From: CAZWSX01 sp964636985
Lineage (GTDB): Bacteria > Planctomycetota > Planctomycetia > Pirellulales > Pirellulaceae
DNA: 64,000 bases
NCBI GenBank assembly: GCA_964636985.1
Contig: CAZWSX010000004.1
Location: 310,001-374,000 of the forward strand
Reading direction: 5' to 3'
Numbering within the stretch: position 1 is the first letter of the stretch; every line of letters starts with the position of its first letter. A program made the position numbers and the translations under genes. The notes beneath the pieces were generated by a model. It was given only the letters and a program-made list of their open reading frames with translations. It searched no databases and had not been told where the DNA came from. Shown piece by piece: positions 43,803 to 52,474 of this stretch.

Positions 43803-43852
43803 TGGTTCCGTCTCGCTGACGGCTCTGTCCACAAGGTCGCCCATCGCGGCGT

Positions 43853-44830
43853 TCAAGAACTTGTTGCCGAGTAATCCAGTTGGTGCGACGGTCGGGCAAG
43901 CGGGCGAGTCGAGGGACTACCATTTGTCCCCTGCCCTGCTCGTTCGAACAAGAAAGACTCGTCGGCGAGATCCGGCGGCCGGCGCGCGTCAAGCCAATCC
44001 TCCAACTTAGTAGTGGCAACAAGTGGAGGCTGCTCAACAGATTCTCGCGATCGCGTTAACGACCGGCGGACAAGGAGTCCCGCAAATGAGACGGCCAGCA
44101 AAAGCCCAGCGGCAGCGAACCACCAGTCGTTTCCTTTGGCCACAACGGTCATCGGCTGTTGCCATGGCGACAGCCGGCCAATGATCAGCGGCGCTGACGC
44201 CACGCTTTGAGCGTTGCTGCCGGCCGTGCGATACCCCTGGAATTTGTAGAAGTAGCCGCACAGGGTCGCTCGCTCTTCGACGTATTCGCCCGGTTCGATG
44301 CCTGGTGGTAACTCCGCGGTGATGCATGCGACCAAGGAGTCGGGAGCCGACTCGCACCAACCCCAGACTTCGTACAGGTTTTCAACCCCCAGCGAGTTTT
44401 TCGGAGCGGCACAGGCCGCGATTCGGCGAACGTGAAGGTTCACGCGCACCGACCTGCCGCGAGAAGCATCGGGTCGTTTGAACAGATCGCGCAGCGAAAT
44501 TTGGGGAGCGGCCTGCTGTTTCGAATCGCCGACCGATTCTCCGCCAGCCCACTTCAGCAGTCGCCAATAGGCCGGCATCTCTTCTGCGGCGCACTGCATC
44601 GTGCCGTCGTTGACGACATCGAGTTCCGTTAGCGCTTCATCCCATTCCTCCGCCGAAACACCCTCGGGCGGTGCCACCGGCAGTCCACGTGGCTCGGCAG
44701 CAACTGGTACGTTCTGGTAGGGATGTTGCCACAGCAACATGGCGACAATCAGCAGCGGCGCCGCCAAGGCGACCATGGTTTGCCAGTGCGCTACGCCTTT
44801 TAAGAACCTCATCCCCGCGTCTCTCGGCAT
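43853..44830 (-). CDS. Hypothetical membrane protein, last gene of the ExbB/ExbD operon
   Basis: A 325-residue protein with one helix near the N-terminus (MVALAAPLLIVAMLLW) and one near 240-260 (WWFAAAGLLLAVSFAGLLV); the roughly 200 residues between should lie in the periplasm. That part is beta-rich with several cysteines (RRIAACAAPKNSLGVENLYE, LVACITAELPPGIEPGEYVE, RATLCGYFYKFQGY). The cytoplasmic tail is short and polar. ATG 44830 lies 3 bases after the ExbD stop; a second ATG (44812) is possible. I recognise no family. The constant position after ExbD genes suggests it is a periplasmic accessory of the proton-channel complex. Confidence 0.75.
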   Translation of the reverse strand: MPRDAGMRFLKGVAHWQTMVALAAPLLIVAMLLWQHPYQNVPVAAEPRGLPVAPPEGVSAEEWDEALTELDVVNDGTMQCAAEEMPAYWRLLKWAGGESVGDSKQQAAPQISLRDLFKRPDASRGRSVRVNLHVRRIAACAAPKNSLGVENLYEVWGWCESAPDSLVACITAELPPGIEPGEYVEERATLCGYFYKFQGYRTAGSNAQSVASAPLIIGRLSPWQQPMTVVAKGNDWWFAAAGLLLAVSFAGLLVRRSLTRSRESVEQPPLVATTKLEDWLDARRPPDLADESFLFERAGQGTNGSPSTRPLARPSHQLDYSATSS

Positions 44831-44833
44831 CGA

Positions 44834-45322
44834 TTATCGTTTCGCCCGCAGTTCGACGAAGGTGACTTTGTCAAAAGCACATGCTACGGATTCGCCTGTT
44901 CGCATGCAGGTATCCATCACGTTGACGAGTTCCTGGTACGGCAATCTTGCATCGATTTGCAGGACCAGGCTGCAGTTCTTGCGGTCGTCGAGCGTGTGCG
45001 CCAACTGTTGCCCCAATTCCTCGGGTGCAGTCAGGATAGTGTCGTTGACCGCCATGTCCCCCACACCGCCTGTTGGAGCGGCTAGGACGGTAACCGTGAT
45101 GTCCCCCGGTTGGCTATCGCGCGCCGATCGGGCACCGCGACTGGCAGGGGGAAACATCTTATCTGTCACGTTCTCGTCCGACGGCAACTGAGTGGCGATC
45201 TGCGATTCGATCGGCGTGGGGCTGAACGTCAAGATGAAGAACATCAGAAGCTGAAAGGCCATATCGAGCATCGCGGCCAGGTTCATCTCGACCTCGCCCG
45301 ACTTTCGCGCTTTTCGCGTCAT
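44834..45322 (-). CDS. ExbD/TolR-family protein, copy 2
   Basis: A 162-residue protein with a short basic N-terminus (MTRKARKSGEVEMNLAAML), one membrane helix (AFQLLMFFILTF), and a periplasmic domain. The proton-relay Asp of ExbD/TolR sits in the N-terminal half of the helix (LDMAF). The periplasmic part ends with SLVLQIDARLPYQELVNVMD, a standard ExbD feature. Its start overlaps the end of copy 1 by 4 bases. It should form the stalk of an ExbB-type pentameric proton channel. Confidence 0.9.
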   Translation of the reverse strand: MTRKARKSGEVEMNLAAMLDMAFQLLMFFILTFSPTPIESQIATQLPSDENVTDKMFPPASRGARSARDSQPGDITVTVLAAPTGGVGDMAVNDTILTAPEELGQQLAHTLDDRKNCSLVLQIDARLPYQELVNVMDTCMRTGESVACAFDKVTFVELRAKR

Positions 45323-45765
45323 GCTTGGGGCTCCCGCACTTTGAACGTCACGTTGCGGAAGCCGTGCGCCTTACAAGCGGCGATCACGCGATTGAGCTCG
45401 GTGAAAGGCGTTTCCTGATCGGCACGAATCACGGCCGTCAGAATGGGAGCCTCGTCGGTAGCGGAGGGCCGAGCGGCGCCTTTCAAGACCACTGCCTCGT
45501 CGGCGAGGTACTTTTCGAGGTCGATAGTTTCGCCAAGGACCCGCAAGTTTCCCGCGGAATCGATATTCAGCACGACGAAGTTGCGCTCCGTCTCGGCTAG
45601 TTTCGGCTGCGCTGATCCCGCGATCGGCAGTTTGACGCTGGGGTCCATCGCCGCCGTTTTGAAGCTGATCACCAGCATGAAGAACGTGATCAGCTGGAAC
45701 ACCATGTCCAAGATCGGCGTCAGGTTGGGTTCGGCCGACAGGCCGGCGCTTGCTCGGGCGGTCAT
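45319..45765 (-). CDS. ExbD/TolR-family protein, copy 1
   Basis: A 148-residue ExbD/TolR protein: N-terminal AEPNLTPILDMVFQLITFFM with the channel Asp, one helix, then the periplasmic domain with ILTAVIRADQETPFTELNRV. More canonical than copy 2, including the NLTPILD motif. Eighteen bases separate it from the ExbB gene and it overlaps copy 2 by 4 bases, so all three are co-translated. It likely couples proton flow through ExbB to work in the periplasm. Confidence 0.92.
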   Translation of the reverse strand: MTARASAGLSAEPNLTPILDMVFQLITFFMLVISFKTAAMDPSVKLPIAGSAQPKLAETERNFVVLNIDSAGNLRVLGETIDLEKYLADEAVVLKGAARPSATDEAPILTAVIRADQETPFTELNRVIAACKAHGFRNVTFKVREPQA

Positions 45766-45783
45766 GGTCTAAAGTCTCCGAAC

Positions 45784-46599
45784 TTAGGCGGCGGCGCTTT
45801 TGGAGACGGTGGACGATGCAGTCGATCGTTGACGAACCGTATTGGCGAACTGCAGCAACAGCGAATCGGCCTTCAGCATCGTCCCAACGGAGATCGACGA
45901 AACACGATTGCGAAACACCGCGAAGAAGTAAATCGCCGGCACCGACAAGGCAACGCCTTCGAACGTCAGCAAGAGTGCTTCCGAAATCCCGCCGGCGACG
46001 GCGCTGGCCCGGAGCTGTGATTCCGAAGTTGCGATGACGCTAAAGCTCGCGATCATCCCTTTGAGCGTGCCGATCAGACCAATCATGGGACCAAGCGAAC
46101 CCAGCACCGCGAGCATGCTGATTTTGTTTTCCATTTCAACGGATTCGGCCTCGCCATGCCGCTCCATGTAGTTGCGAGCGTGTTCCAGGCCGTTCGGGAG
46201 TTCGACCAGTCCAAATGAAAGGACGCGGCAGAGGAACGAATCGTGCGAGCGAACAAAGCGGATCACGCCTTTGTGGTCGTCTTGTTCGATCAACGCTTCA
46301 ATGCCTGCCAGTTGATCCGGCGGCGCGGCGACCTGCGATTGCAGCGATCCATTCGCCCGGATCACCAGGAAGACCATGTAAAGAGCGAGGCCCAGAATAA
46401 AGAGGCCGATGACGCCCGAGGAGTGCAGAAACCAGGCAATATAGGACTGGGTCTGCTGAGGTTCACCCGTCGCCTCTGCTTTGACTTCGCTTGCGGTCGC
46501 TGAGGATTTAGCACGAGACTGCGCGGACGTGATGCTGGTGTTGACGAGCATCGCAGCGACCAAGACTGCAATCAGGATGAATAGCTTGGTTGGTCTCAT
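45784..46599 (-). CDS. MotA/TolQ/ExbB proton-channel protein with signal peptide
   Basis: A 271-residue protein. It begins with a cleavable-looking leader (MRPTKLFILIAVLVAAMLVN) and a short Ala/Ser/Glu-rich linker before the first true helix (SGVIGLFILGLALYMVFLVI). The family core is seen as LAVLGSLGPMIGLIGTLKGM and the final paired helices ISEALLLTFEGVALSVPAIY. AAGAGG precedes the start. The extra leader is common in planctomycete ExbB. It is the most canonical ExbB in this operon and likely the partner of ExbD copy 1. Confidence 0.93.
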   Translation of the reverse strand: MRPTKLFILIAVLVAAMLVNTSITSAQSRAKSSATASEVKAEATGEPQQTQSYIAWFLHSSGVIGLFILGLALYMVFLVIRANGSLQSQVAAPPDQLAGIEALIEQDDHKGVIRFVRSHDSFLCRVLSFGLVELPNGLEHARNYMERHGEAESVEMENKISMLAVLGSLGPMIGLIGTLKGMIASFSVIATSESQLRASAVAGGISEALLLTFEGVALSVPAIYFFAVFRNRVSSISVGTMLKADSLLLQFANTVRQRSTASSTVSKSAAA

Positions 46600-46650
46600 G
46601 GCACGGCCTCTTATCTTCGTTCTCGGAAAGTCCTGGATTCAAAAACCAGC

Positions 46651-47811
46651 TCAAGCAGCGGCAGGTCGCGCGCGTTCGCGCACCCGCGGCGCTTCGTGCG
46701 GTTCCTGAAGCCCTTCGTCAATGATGTTGTTCAACTGCGTGGTCACGCCGGCTTCGCTTTCGATGCGTGCGTTCTGCCGCTCCAGAACCTGCACCAGCTT
46801 TTGCAGGATAGGCTGGAGGCCCTGCATGTTCCCGCCGTCGAACGGGATGATGTCGCCGCCCCGGCCGGCCGCTGGTTGTTTTGCAACGGCAGCCGCGATA
46901 GCCGCTTGGATCACCGCTTCCATGTCCTGCGGCTGCTTACCCGAGGACATAGATGCACCCAAGACGCCCGAGCCATTCTGGGTCGCCTGCGAAAGCGAAG
47001 TCGCCACCGTCTTCAAAACGTCGGTCAACTGGAGCAGCTCATTTCCCGGAAGCTTCGGATTGACCGCCGACTCACCGACGTGAGTTGCGGCGGTCGCATT
47101 CATCAACTTGTCGATAGCGGCGAGCATCTGCTGCTCAGCCTGTTCGACTGCGAACTTGATTACGACGAGCACCACGCCCAAGCCGACTGCAAATGCAAAG
47201 ACGTTGAACGCGGCAGACAACCCCGCCACGGCTGGCCCGAGAACATTGCCGTCGGGCTCCGTTGGGAAGTTTTCGACAACGCCGGCGATGGCAAGCAACG
47301 TGGCCACGCTGCCACAGCTGGGAATGACCCAGATCAGCGTTCGCATCCAACCGTAGTCGGTATAGAGACGGTCGTAGTCGGCATCGGAAAGCTGTTTCAG
47401 TCGTGCGTCGAGTGCTGCGGCCGTCCCTTCTCGCTGGCAAAAGTCGCAGACGTCGCGCAGACGCCGGGCGAGCACTGAGTCCTTGAGCCACGAGTTGGCT
47501 TCTAAGGGCTCCAGCAACATTTCAAAGGAAGCTGGCTCGGCGTCGTCCGCCGTTTGTTGAGAGGCACAAAGCTGCCAGGCCCGAACCTGGCTGATCAACG
47601 AAATGCAACGAATCGCCAGGAACGCGACCGCGACAAAGAGCAAGCTGCTGCAGACATAGCTTTCCCACTTGCCGGTCAATCGATCCAACGCCCAACCGGG
47701 CAAGTTGAAGGAGCTGAATTCCAGCAGCGAGTGAAAGGCAAAAGCCATCGCGCCGCCCCAGAGCAACGGCGACCAAAGCACCCGCTCGGTAATTCTTTCC
47801 AGCAGTTTCAT
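46651..47811 (-). CDS. Large ExbB/MotA-like membrane protein
   Basis: A 386-residue protein. ATG 47811 is chosen over GTG 47820 because AGGAG is 8 bases upstream. Helices near 15-35 and 55-75 precede a soluble segment, then a helix pair at about 155-215 (WVIPSCGSVATLLAIAGVVE; GPAVAGLSAAFNVFAFAVGL) that matches the MotA/TolQ/ExbB channel region, with LSAAFNVFAFAVGLGVVLVV as the second helix. The C-terminal roughly 170 residues are a cytoplasmic extension with a coiled-coil near LQPILQKLVQVLERQNARIE. This long C-terminus is unlike TolQ/ExbB and closer to planctomycete-specific forms. The function in the complex is unknown. Confidence 0.82.
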   Translation of the reverse strand: MKLLERITERVLWSPLLWGGAMAFAFHSLLEFSSFNLPGWALDRLTGKWESYVCSSLLFVAVAFLAIRCISLISQVRAWQLCASQQTADDAEPASFEMLLEPLEANSWLKDSVLARRLRDVCDFCQREGTAAALDARLKQLSDADYDRLYTDYGWMRTLIWVIPSCGSVATLLAIAGVVENFPTEPDGNVLGPAVAGLSAAFNVFAFAVGLGVVLVVIKFAVEQAEQQMLAAIDKLMNATAATHVGESAVNPKLPGNELLQLTDVLKTVATSLSQATQNGSGVLGASMSSGKQPQDMEAVIQAAIAAAVAKQPAAGRGGDIIPFDGGNMQGLQPILQKLVQVLERQNARIESEAGVTTQLNNIIDEGLQEPHEAPRVRERARPAAA

Positions 47812-47889
47812 TTCCGGCACTCCTACCAGTTGATTCGTGGCTGCCGCCCTTGCGAGCGTCCGCCCGGCGACGCGATGACCGCGGATTGG

Positions 47890-48246
47890 CTAGCGTCTTC
47901 GCGATGCGGGACTTTTTTCCATGGATAGTTTTTGTGTTGGGCGGACGATCTTCTCGATATCCAGTTCGCAATACTTAATGGGGGCGGTGTCGATCGGCAG
48001 GCGCGCGATCATCGGCGGCGGAGGCGCTTGCACGGCCTCGGTCTCGACGGGCATGTTTTCTTCGGTGTCCATGTTCCAGGTAGTCGTTAACGCGATGGCC
48101 GCTGCAATGTGGACCACCGCACTGAGTCCGAAGAACACGTGACTCGTCCACCATTTGCCGGTGGCTTCGTTTACGGGTTGTTCGCTGTCCGCCTCGGGCT
48201 GCGCGGAACTTTCGGCGGGCTTATTCCAATTCGATTTGGGGCTCAT
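47890..48246 (-). CDS. Small single-helix protein with proline-rich stretch (TonB N-terminus-like)
   Basis: A 118-residue protein starting at ATG 48246, which overlaps the preceding gene stop (ATGA). A cytoplasmic Ser/Asn/Glu-rich start is followed by one helix (HVFFGLSAVVHIAAAIALTT), then VETEAVQAPPPPMIARLP and a short charged tail ending in KSPASRRR. The layout resembles the TonB N-terminus (a helix with a conserved His, then a proline-rich region) but there is no TonB C-terminal receptor-contact domain. It probably sits in the complex encoded by this operon. Function otherwise unknown. Confidence 0.7.
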   Translation of the reverse strand: MSPKSNWNKPAESSAQPEADSEQPVNEATGKWWTSHVFFGLSAVVHIAAAIALTTTWNMDTEENMPVETEAVQAPPPPMIARLPIDTAPIKYCELDIEKIVRPTQKLSMEKSPASRRR

Positions 48247-48899
48247 GCCGCGCTCCTGTCGATCGGGAAGGATTGGGGGTCGGTGTCTCGCGCGACTGCA
48301 CCGTCTTGAACCAACGGCGAAAGCAGGACGAGCCGGGCGACGAAATTGCAATCGCGGATCACGCGGCGAACCTGAGCGTTAAGCACGCTACGGGCAAACC
48401 AAGCGATGATGGCGACGAAAAGGCCGCCGATCAGCGGAGAAACAAAGCCGACAGGGGACGCGTTGGCCGAAGCACCCGGCGCAAACGTCGCCAGCAGGTC
48501 GCAAAGCGAACCGAACAAGCCAACCAGCAAAGCGATCTGTCCGAGTTCCTTCACGACAGGCAGGTTCTCTTCCATGCGCGTGCGCTCGCGCTCGATCGCT
48601 GTGTGCAGGGCCTGTTGCACGGCTGGTAATCCAGCTTCCACGGCCAACAGTCCGTCAAACGCAACCGCGGTGATGCTGGCTGTCGATTCCTGTGAGAAAT
48701 TCAGTGCCTCGGGAAGATCGCCTGCGCGGAGCAGTTGGTTCAGTTCTTTCGTATGAGCGTCAACGTCGGTTTGCTGCCGCCAAAATCGCCAGCTCCATTG
48801 GCCAACGATCCCCAGGTTGATGATGCTGAGGAGAAATAGGCTGCAGAGGGTGATCTCGCCCCCGTGCTCTGCCAGTCGATGAATAATGTCGTGCATCAT
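48243..48899 (-). CDS. MotA/TolQ/ExbB-family protein, first gene of operon
   Basis: A 218-residue protein with three helices: ITLCSLFLLSIINLGIVGQW, then after a soluble loop the pair LGQIALLVGLFGSLCDLLAT and VGFVSPLIGGLFVAIIAWFA. The loop contains the ExbB/TolQ-like segment QALHTAIERERTRMEENLPV. The channel helix pair is shorter and more divergent than in the ExbB two genes downstream. It opens a seven-gene operon with overlapping or near-touching genes. I infer that it makes a hetero-oligomeric stator with the other ExbB-like subunits. Confidence 0.85.
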   Translation of the reverse strand: MMHDIIHRLAEHGGEITLCSLFLLSIINLGIVGQWSWRFWRQQTDVDAHTKELNQLLRAGDLPEALNFSQESTASITAVAFDGLLAVEAGLPAVQQALHTAIERERTRMEENLPVVKELGQIALLVGLFGSLCDLLATFAPGASANASPVGFVSPLIGGLFVAIIAWFARSVLNAQVRRVIRDCNFVARLVLLSPLVQDGAVARDTDPQSFPIDRSAA

Positions 48900-49309
48900 G
48901 GGTGATTACGCGGATAAACTGCCGGCGTGGGCGGCTTATCCCCAATCGTCCAGAAGTCGACCAGACCAAAATTGACTCAGCGGCCCAAAAATCGGGTGAC
49001 CGTAACGTTTCCGTTAAAAGACTATGCCCCCGCGGAGGGGCTGGTAGACTAGGCATCCAGTGCCAGTTGTGTGATCCAGCGGAACGATCGCGTCGGGCAT
49101 GTGGCGACAATTCGGCGCGTTCGCACTTGCTCTTCCATCGCAGGGCAGGTTCGATGGAGCGACTCAGGAGCCGCTAGCTGATGTTTGATTGATGATCTGC
49201 CCGCGTTCATTCATTTGCTTGCATTTGCGACCCCGTTTCGTTTTCATAGCAGTCCCCTCCGTTTTCACCCTCCCACCAGCCTGCGAACTCTCCCAGCGGG
49301 TAAACGATC
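48900..49309. other. Intergenic region between ExbB-like operon and Nramp-like gene
   Basis: About 410 bases between divergent transcription units, so both promoters should lie here. A small GCCCC/GGGGC hairpin occurs at 49026-49041 without a T-run. No gene-like frame or recognisable promoter consensus was found. Confidence 0.45.
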
Positions 49310-50791
49310 ATGACCGATGCCAAAGCGGACGACCCCTATGCCATTGATGCCAGCGGAATCCAATCGCCGCCAGCCAGTCTCTGGTCCGCCCTCTTCCAGA
49401 TCGGCCCGGGAATTATCTTGGCCGGAAGCATCGTCGGCTCGGGCGAACTGCTGCTCACGACGGCACTAGGTGCCCAGTACGGATTTGTTTTTCTCTGGCT
49501 GGTCCTCTTTAGTTGCGTCATCAAAGTCTTCGTTCAGATCGAACTGGGACGCTACACCATTTCGTCGGGCAAGCCGACGCTGACTGCTTTCAATGAACTG
49601 CCAGGCTGGAAGTTCGGCGCACACTGGATGGTGTGGTGGTGGTTCGTTATGACCAGCGGGACCATTTTCCAAATCGGCGCTATGGCGGGCGGAGTGGGGC
49701 AAGCGCTGCACATGGCCATGCCGGGCGTATCGGCCTGGTTGGAGGCACAGTGCCAATCGAGCTTGCCATGGCTCGCTTCGACTTTGCACGACAAACCAGA
49801 GTACCCCTGGGCCGTGTTGACGACATTCATCGCTATCGCACTTTTGTTGAGCGGCGGGTACAAGCGGATCGAATTCCTGACCACGATTTTGGTCGCCGGG
49901 GTCACGTTAATCACCGTGGTTTGCGTTGCCTTGTTGCCGGCAATGGGCTACCCGGTGCGCCTGGTCGACCTCAAAGACGGATTTTCGCTGGGCATCTTTG
50001 CCTTACCTGCGACGGCAATTGCGGCTTCGTTCTCCACGTTCGGCATTACTGGCGTCGGAGCGAGCGAACTCTACGCGTATCCCTATTGGTGCCTGGAGAA
50101 GGGCTACGCTCGCTTTACCGGACCTCGTTCCGATAAAGATCCCCATTGGGCCGAGCGTGCAAAAGGTTGGCTTCGAGTCATGTATCTCGATGCTTGGGTG
50201 AGCATGGTGGTCTTCACCGTCGCCACAGTCGCGTTCTACGTGCTGGGCGCTACGGTCCTGCACCGGCAAGGGTTGGTGCCGGAAAAGTCGAAGATGATCG
50301 CGACCCTCTCGCAGATGTACGTGCCCGCTTTCGGCGAGTGGACGGTTGTCGTGTTCCTGATCGGCGTTTGGGCGGTACTTTTCAAAACGATGTACGTCGC
50401 GACTGCCGGTCACAGCCGGCTTGGCGCCGATTTTGTGGGTCTGGCGGGCCTGGCGAAAACTGACACGGTGAAGAAGCGAGAGTGGTGGATTAGACTCATT
50501 TGCATCGTGATTCCGCTTGTCGGACTGGGTTTGTACTTGTCCGTACGCGATCCCAAGCTGATGGTCGTGATCGGCGGGTTCTTTCAAGCGGCGACGTTGC
50601 CCCTCCTCGCAGGCGCGGCGTTGTTCCTGCGTTATTACCGCACGGACCCGCGCCTCGCTCCCTCGTTTTGGTCCGACCTGCTGCTGTGGCTTGCGTTTAT
50701 CCTGATCACAGCGGTCTCGCTCTATGCCATTCCCATGTGGGCAAAGAATGAGTTGGCACCGATGATTTGGCCAGCGGCGAAGCCCCTATAG
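49310..50791 (+). CDS. Nramp-fold transporter lacking canonical metal-site motifs
   Basis: A 493-residue inner-membrane protein with about 11 helices. The first helix region FQIGPGIILAGSIVGSGELL aligns with Nramp helix 1, but the metal-binding DPGN is replaced by GSGE. The helix 6 region, FSTFGITGVGASELYAYPYW, lacks the usual methionine-containing metal motif. Overall order and the KVFVQIELGRYTISSG segment after helix 2 still match the Nramp-like superfamily. Typical Nramp proteins import Mn2+ or Fe2+ with protons; this divergent subgroup may carry another ion such as magnesium or an unknown substrate. The stop lies 5 bases from the convergent motB-like stop. Confidence 0.85.
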   Translation: MTDAKADDPYAIDASGIQSPPASLWSALFQIGPGIILAGSIVGSGELLLTTALGAQYGFVFLWLVLFSCVIKVFVQIELGRYTISSGKPTLTAFNELPGWKFGAHWMVWWWFVMTSGTIFQIGAMAGGVGQALHMAMPGVSAWLEAQCQSSLPWLASTLHDKPEYPWAVLTTFIAIALLLSGGYKRIEFLTTILVAGVTLITVVCVALLPAMGYPVRLVDLKDGFSLGIFALPATAIAASFSTFGITGVGASELYAYPYWCLEKGYARFTGPRSDKDPHWAERAKGWLRVMYLDAWVSMVVFTVATVAFYVLGATVLHRQGLVPEKSKMIATLSQMYVPAFGEWTVVVFLIGVWAVLFKTMYVATAGHSRLGADFVGLAGLAKTDTVKKREWWIRLICIVIPLVGLGLYLSVRDPKLMVVIGGFFQAATLPLLAGAALFLRYYRTDPRLAPSFWSDLLLWLAFILITAVSLYAIPMWAKNELAPMIWPAAKPL

Positions 50792-50796
50792 GAAAG

Positions 50797-51570
50797 CTAA
50801 TCGGCAGACGCTTTCGGGGCGTCTGCCGGCACCTGCCGCTTGTCCCGTTCACTCTTTGTCCCTTGCAGGTCCTTGGTGAACTCGTTCAGCAAGTGAATTT
50901 CCACTCGCTCGTTTCGCGTCCGCAGATCGCGGCTCTCTTCGAGCGTGAAGGGCTCATACTGGCCAGCAACGCTCAGCCGGATTCGTTCTGACGGAATGCC
51001 GTGCGATTCCAGGTACTTTTGGACGACCAGCGCCCGGGCAAATGCGAGCTTCCAGAATTGGTCGGGCGAGTCCCCTTCCTCTTCGGACGGCGCGGCCGAG
51101 CAGTGTCCGCGGACTTCGATCTTGTGGGGTTTGCCATCGATGATCGGAATCAGTTCGTTCAGCCGGCGTTCGCCTTCGCTCGTCAACTCCGTGGAGTGCT
51201 TGGCGAACGGAACCACCGCGCCGATGGTCGTTCGTTGTGAGTCGTGAATCGTGAGGATCCGCGGCTTGCGATCTTCGGGATCTTTGGGATGTTCGGTGGG
51301 GGACGGGATCTTGGATTCGTTCCCTTTTTTGTCCGAGTCCCCTTTCTTCCTGCCTCGTCCATCGTGTCCGCGGCCGGTACCGGCTTTCTGTTCGGGGTCG
51401 AGGCTTTCGTGGCCGAATAGCTCGCCGATAGGGTCGTGCTGGAAGTGTTCCGCGACCGCTTCTTTCATCTTGTCGTTTTGGCCGACCAGCCACATCACCA
51501 TGAAGAATGCCATCATGGCCGTCACGAAGTCGGCATAGGCCACTTTCCATGCACCGCCACCGCCAGCCAT
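50797..51570 (-). CDS. motB: MotB-like flagellar stator protein with OmpA-like peptidoglycan-binding domain
   Basis: A 257-residue protein. The N-terminal helix is WKVAYADFVTAMMAFFMVMW, in which Asp14 is the essential proton-carrying residue. A Lys/Asp/Gly-rich linker with low complexity follows (GRGHDGRGRKKGDSDKKG), longer and more charged than in E. coli MotB. The OmpA/MotB domain at about 105-235 shows TTIGAVVPFAKHSTELTSEG, EVRGHCSAAPSEEEGDS and the final RTRNERVEIHLLNEF. It binds the cell wall and anchors the motor. Its gene is 43 bases after motA. No other flagellar genes are in the window. Confidence 0.92.
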   Translation of the reverse strand: MAGGGGAWKVAYADFVTAMMAFFMVMWLVGQNDKMKEAVAEHFQHDPIGELFGHESLDPEQKAGTGRGHDGRGRKKGDSDKKGNESKIPSPTEHPKDPEDRKPRILTIHDSQRTTIGAVVPFAKHSTELTSEGERRLNELIPIIDGKPHKIEVRGHCSAAPSEEEGDSPDQFWKLAFARALVVQKYLESHGIPSERIRLSVAGQYEPFTLEESRDLRTRNERVEIHLLNEFTKDLQGTKSERDKRQVPADAPKASAD

Positions 51571-51613
51571 GTGAGGAACTCCGGATAGAGACGATTACGA
51601 AAGCAGTGTGAAA

Positions 51614-52474
51614 CTACGACTTATCGAGCGTTGTGAAGATCTCTTCCAGTTGCTCGCGGGTCATCCGCACTTCGCTGTTGAGTCCGCGACGCGCTTGCTC
51701 GATGGCGATCTTCGGCGGCAATCCGGCGACAAAGCCTTCAACCACGGCAGCGATTGTGCGGAAGAAGGCGGCCTCGGACACGCCGTTGAAGTGCATCTTC
51801 ACCACCAGGGGCGCGATGAAGCCGTACGACATGAGAATCCCGAGGAACGTACCGACCAGAGCCGCACCCACCTTGTGACCGATTTCTTCGACCGGCCCAT
51901 TGATGTGGGCCATCGTGATCACGATCCCGAGCACGGCCGCCACGATCCCGAACCCCGGTAGACCGTCGGCCGTTTTGGACAGCACGTCGATCGGAGCGTG
52001 ATGCTCATCTTCCATGGCCTTGATTTCCGCTTCCAGGATCGGACCAAGGGCTTCGGGCTTTACCGAGCCTTCCAGGATCGGCGTCAGCGAACCGACGATG
52101 AAATCACAAACGTGATGGTTGTGGGAGATCTTGGGATAGTGGTGGAACACCTGGCTTTCGTGTGGATTCGACAGATGCGGCTCCAGGGCCAGCAAGCCGT
52201 TGCGGCGAGCGACTTTGAAGAGCTCGTACATCAGCTTGAACATGTCCTCGTACATCACTTTGTTGAAGGGGTTGCTCTTGAAGCATGCGAGCAGACCCTT
52301 CATCAGGTCTTTGAGGACCTTCATCGGCGACATCACAATGGCTGCGCCGAGCGCGGCACCGCCGATCGTCAGAATTTCCGACGGGTGAATCAGGTGGCCG
52401 ACATGCCCGCCGGCCCAAGTAAAGCCGCCGAGCACGCAGCCCGTAACAACGATGAAACCGACAATGGTGACCAT
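51614..52474 (-). CDS. motA: MotA flagellar stator proton-channel protein
   Basis: A 286-residue membrane protein. ATG 52474 (MVTIVGFIVVTGCVLGGFTW) begins the first helix directly; an upstream in-frame start would add a non-hydrophobic leader. Helices near 1-20 and 30-50 precede the large cytoplasmic region, followed by the channel pair GFGIVAAVLGIVITMAH and ALVGTFLGILMSYGFIAPLV. The latter includes the prolines and glycines conserved in MotA. Pentamers of this protein surround the MotB dimer and couple proton flow to flagellar rotation. First gene of the motA-motB pair. Confidence 0.94.
   Translation of the reverse strand: MVTIVGFIVVTGCVLGGFTWAGGHVGHLIHPSEILTIGGAALGAAIVMSPMKVLKDLMKGLLACFKSNPFNKVMYEDMFKLMYELFKVARRNGLLALEPHLSNPHESQVFHHYPKISHNHHVCDFIVGSLTPILEGSVKPEALGPILEAEIKAMEDEHHAPIDVLSKTADGLPGFGIVAAVLGIVITMAHINGPVEEIGHKVGAALVGTFLGILMSYGFIAPLVVKMHFNGVSEAAFFRTIAAVVEGFVAGLPPKIAIEQARRGLNSEVRMTREQLEEIFTTLDKS

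Noticed and set aside
43809..43823. CCGTC/GACGG hairpin after the DUF1552 gene
   Set aside because: Short stem with no T-run; could occur by chance in GC-rich DNA.
49026..49041. GCCCC/GGGGC hairpin
   Set aside because: Five base pairs, no T-run, and lies between divergent genes where a terminator is not expected.
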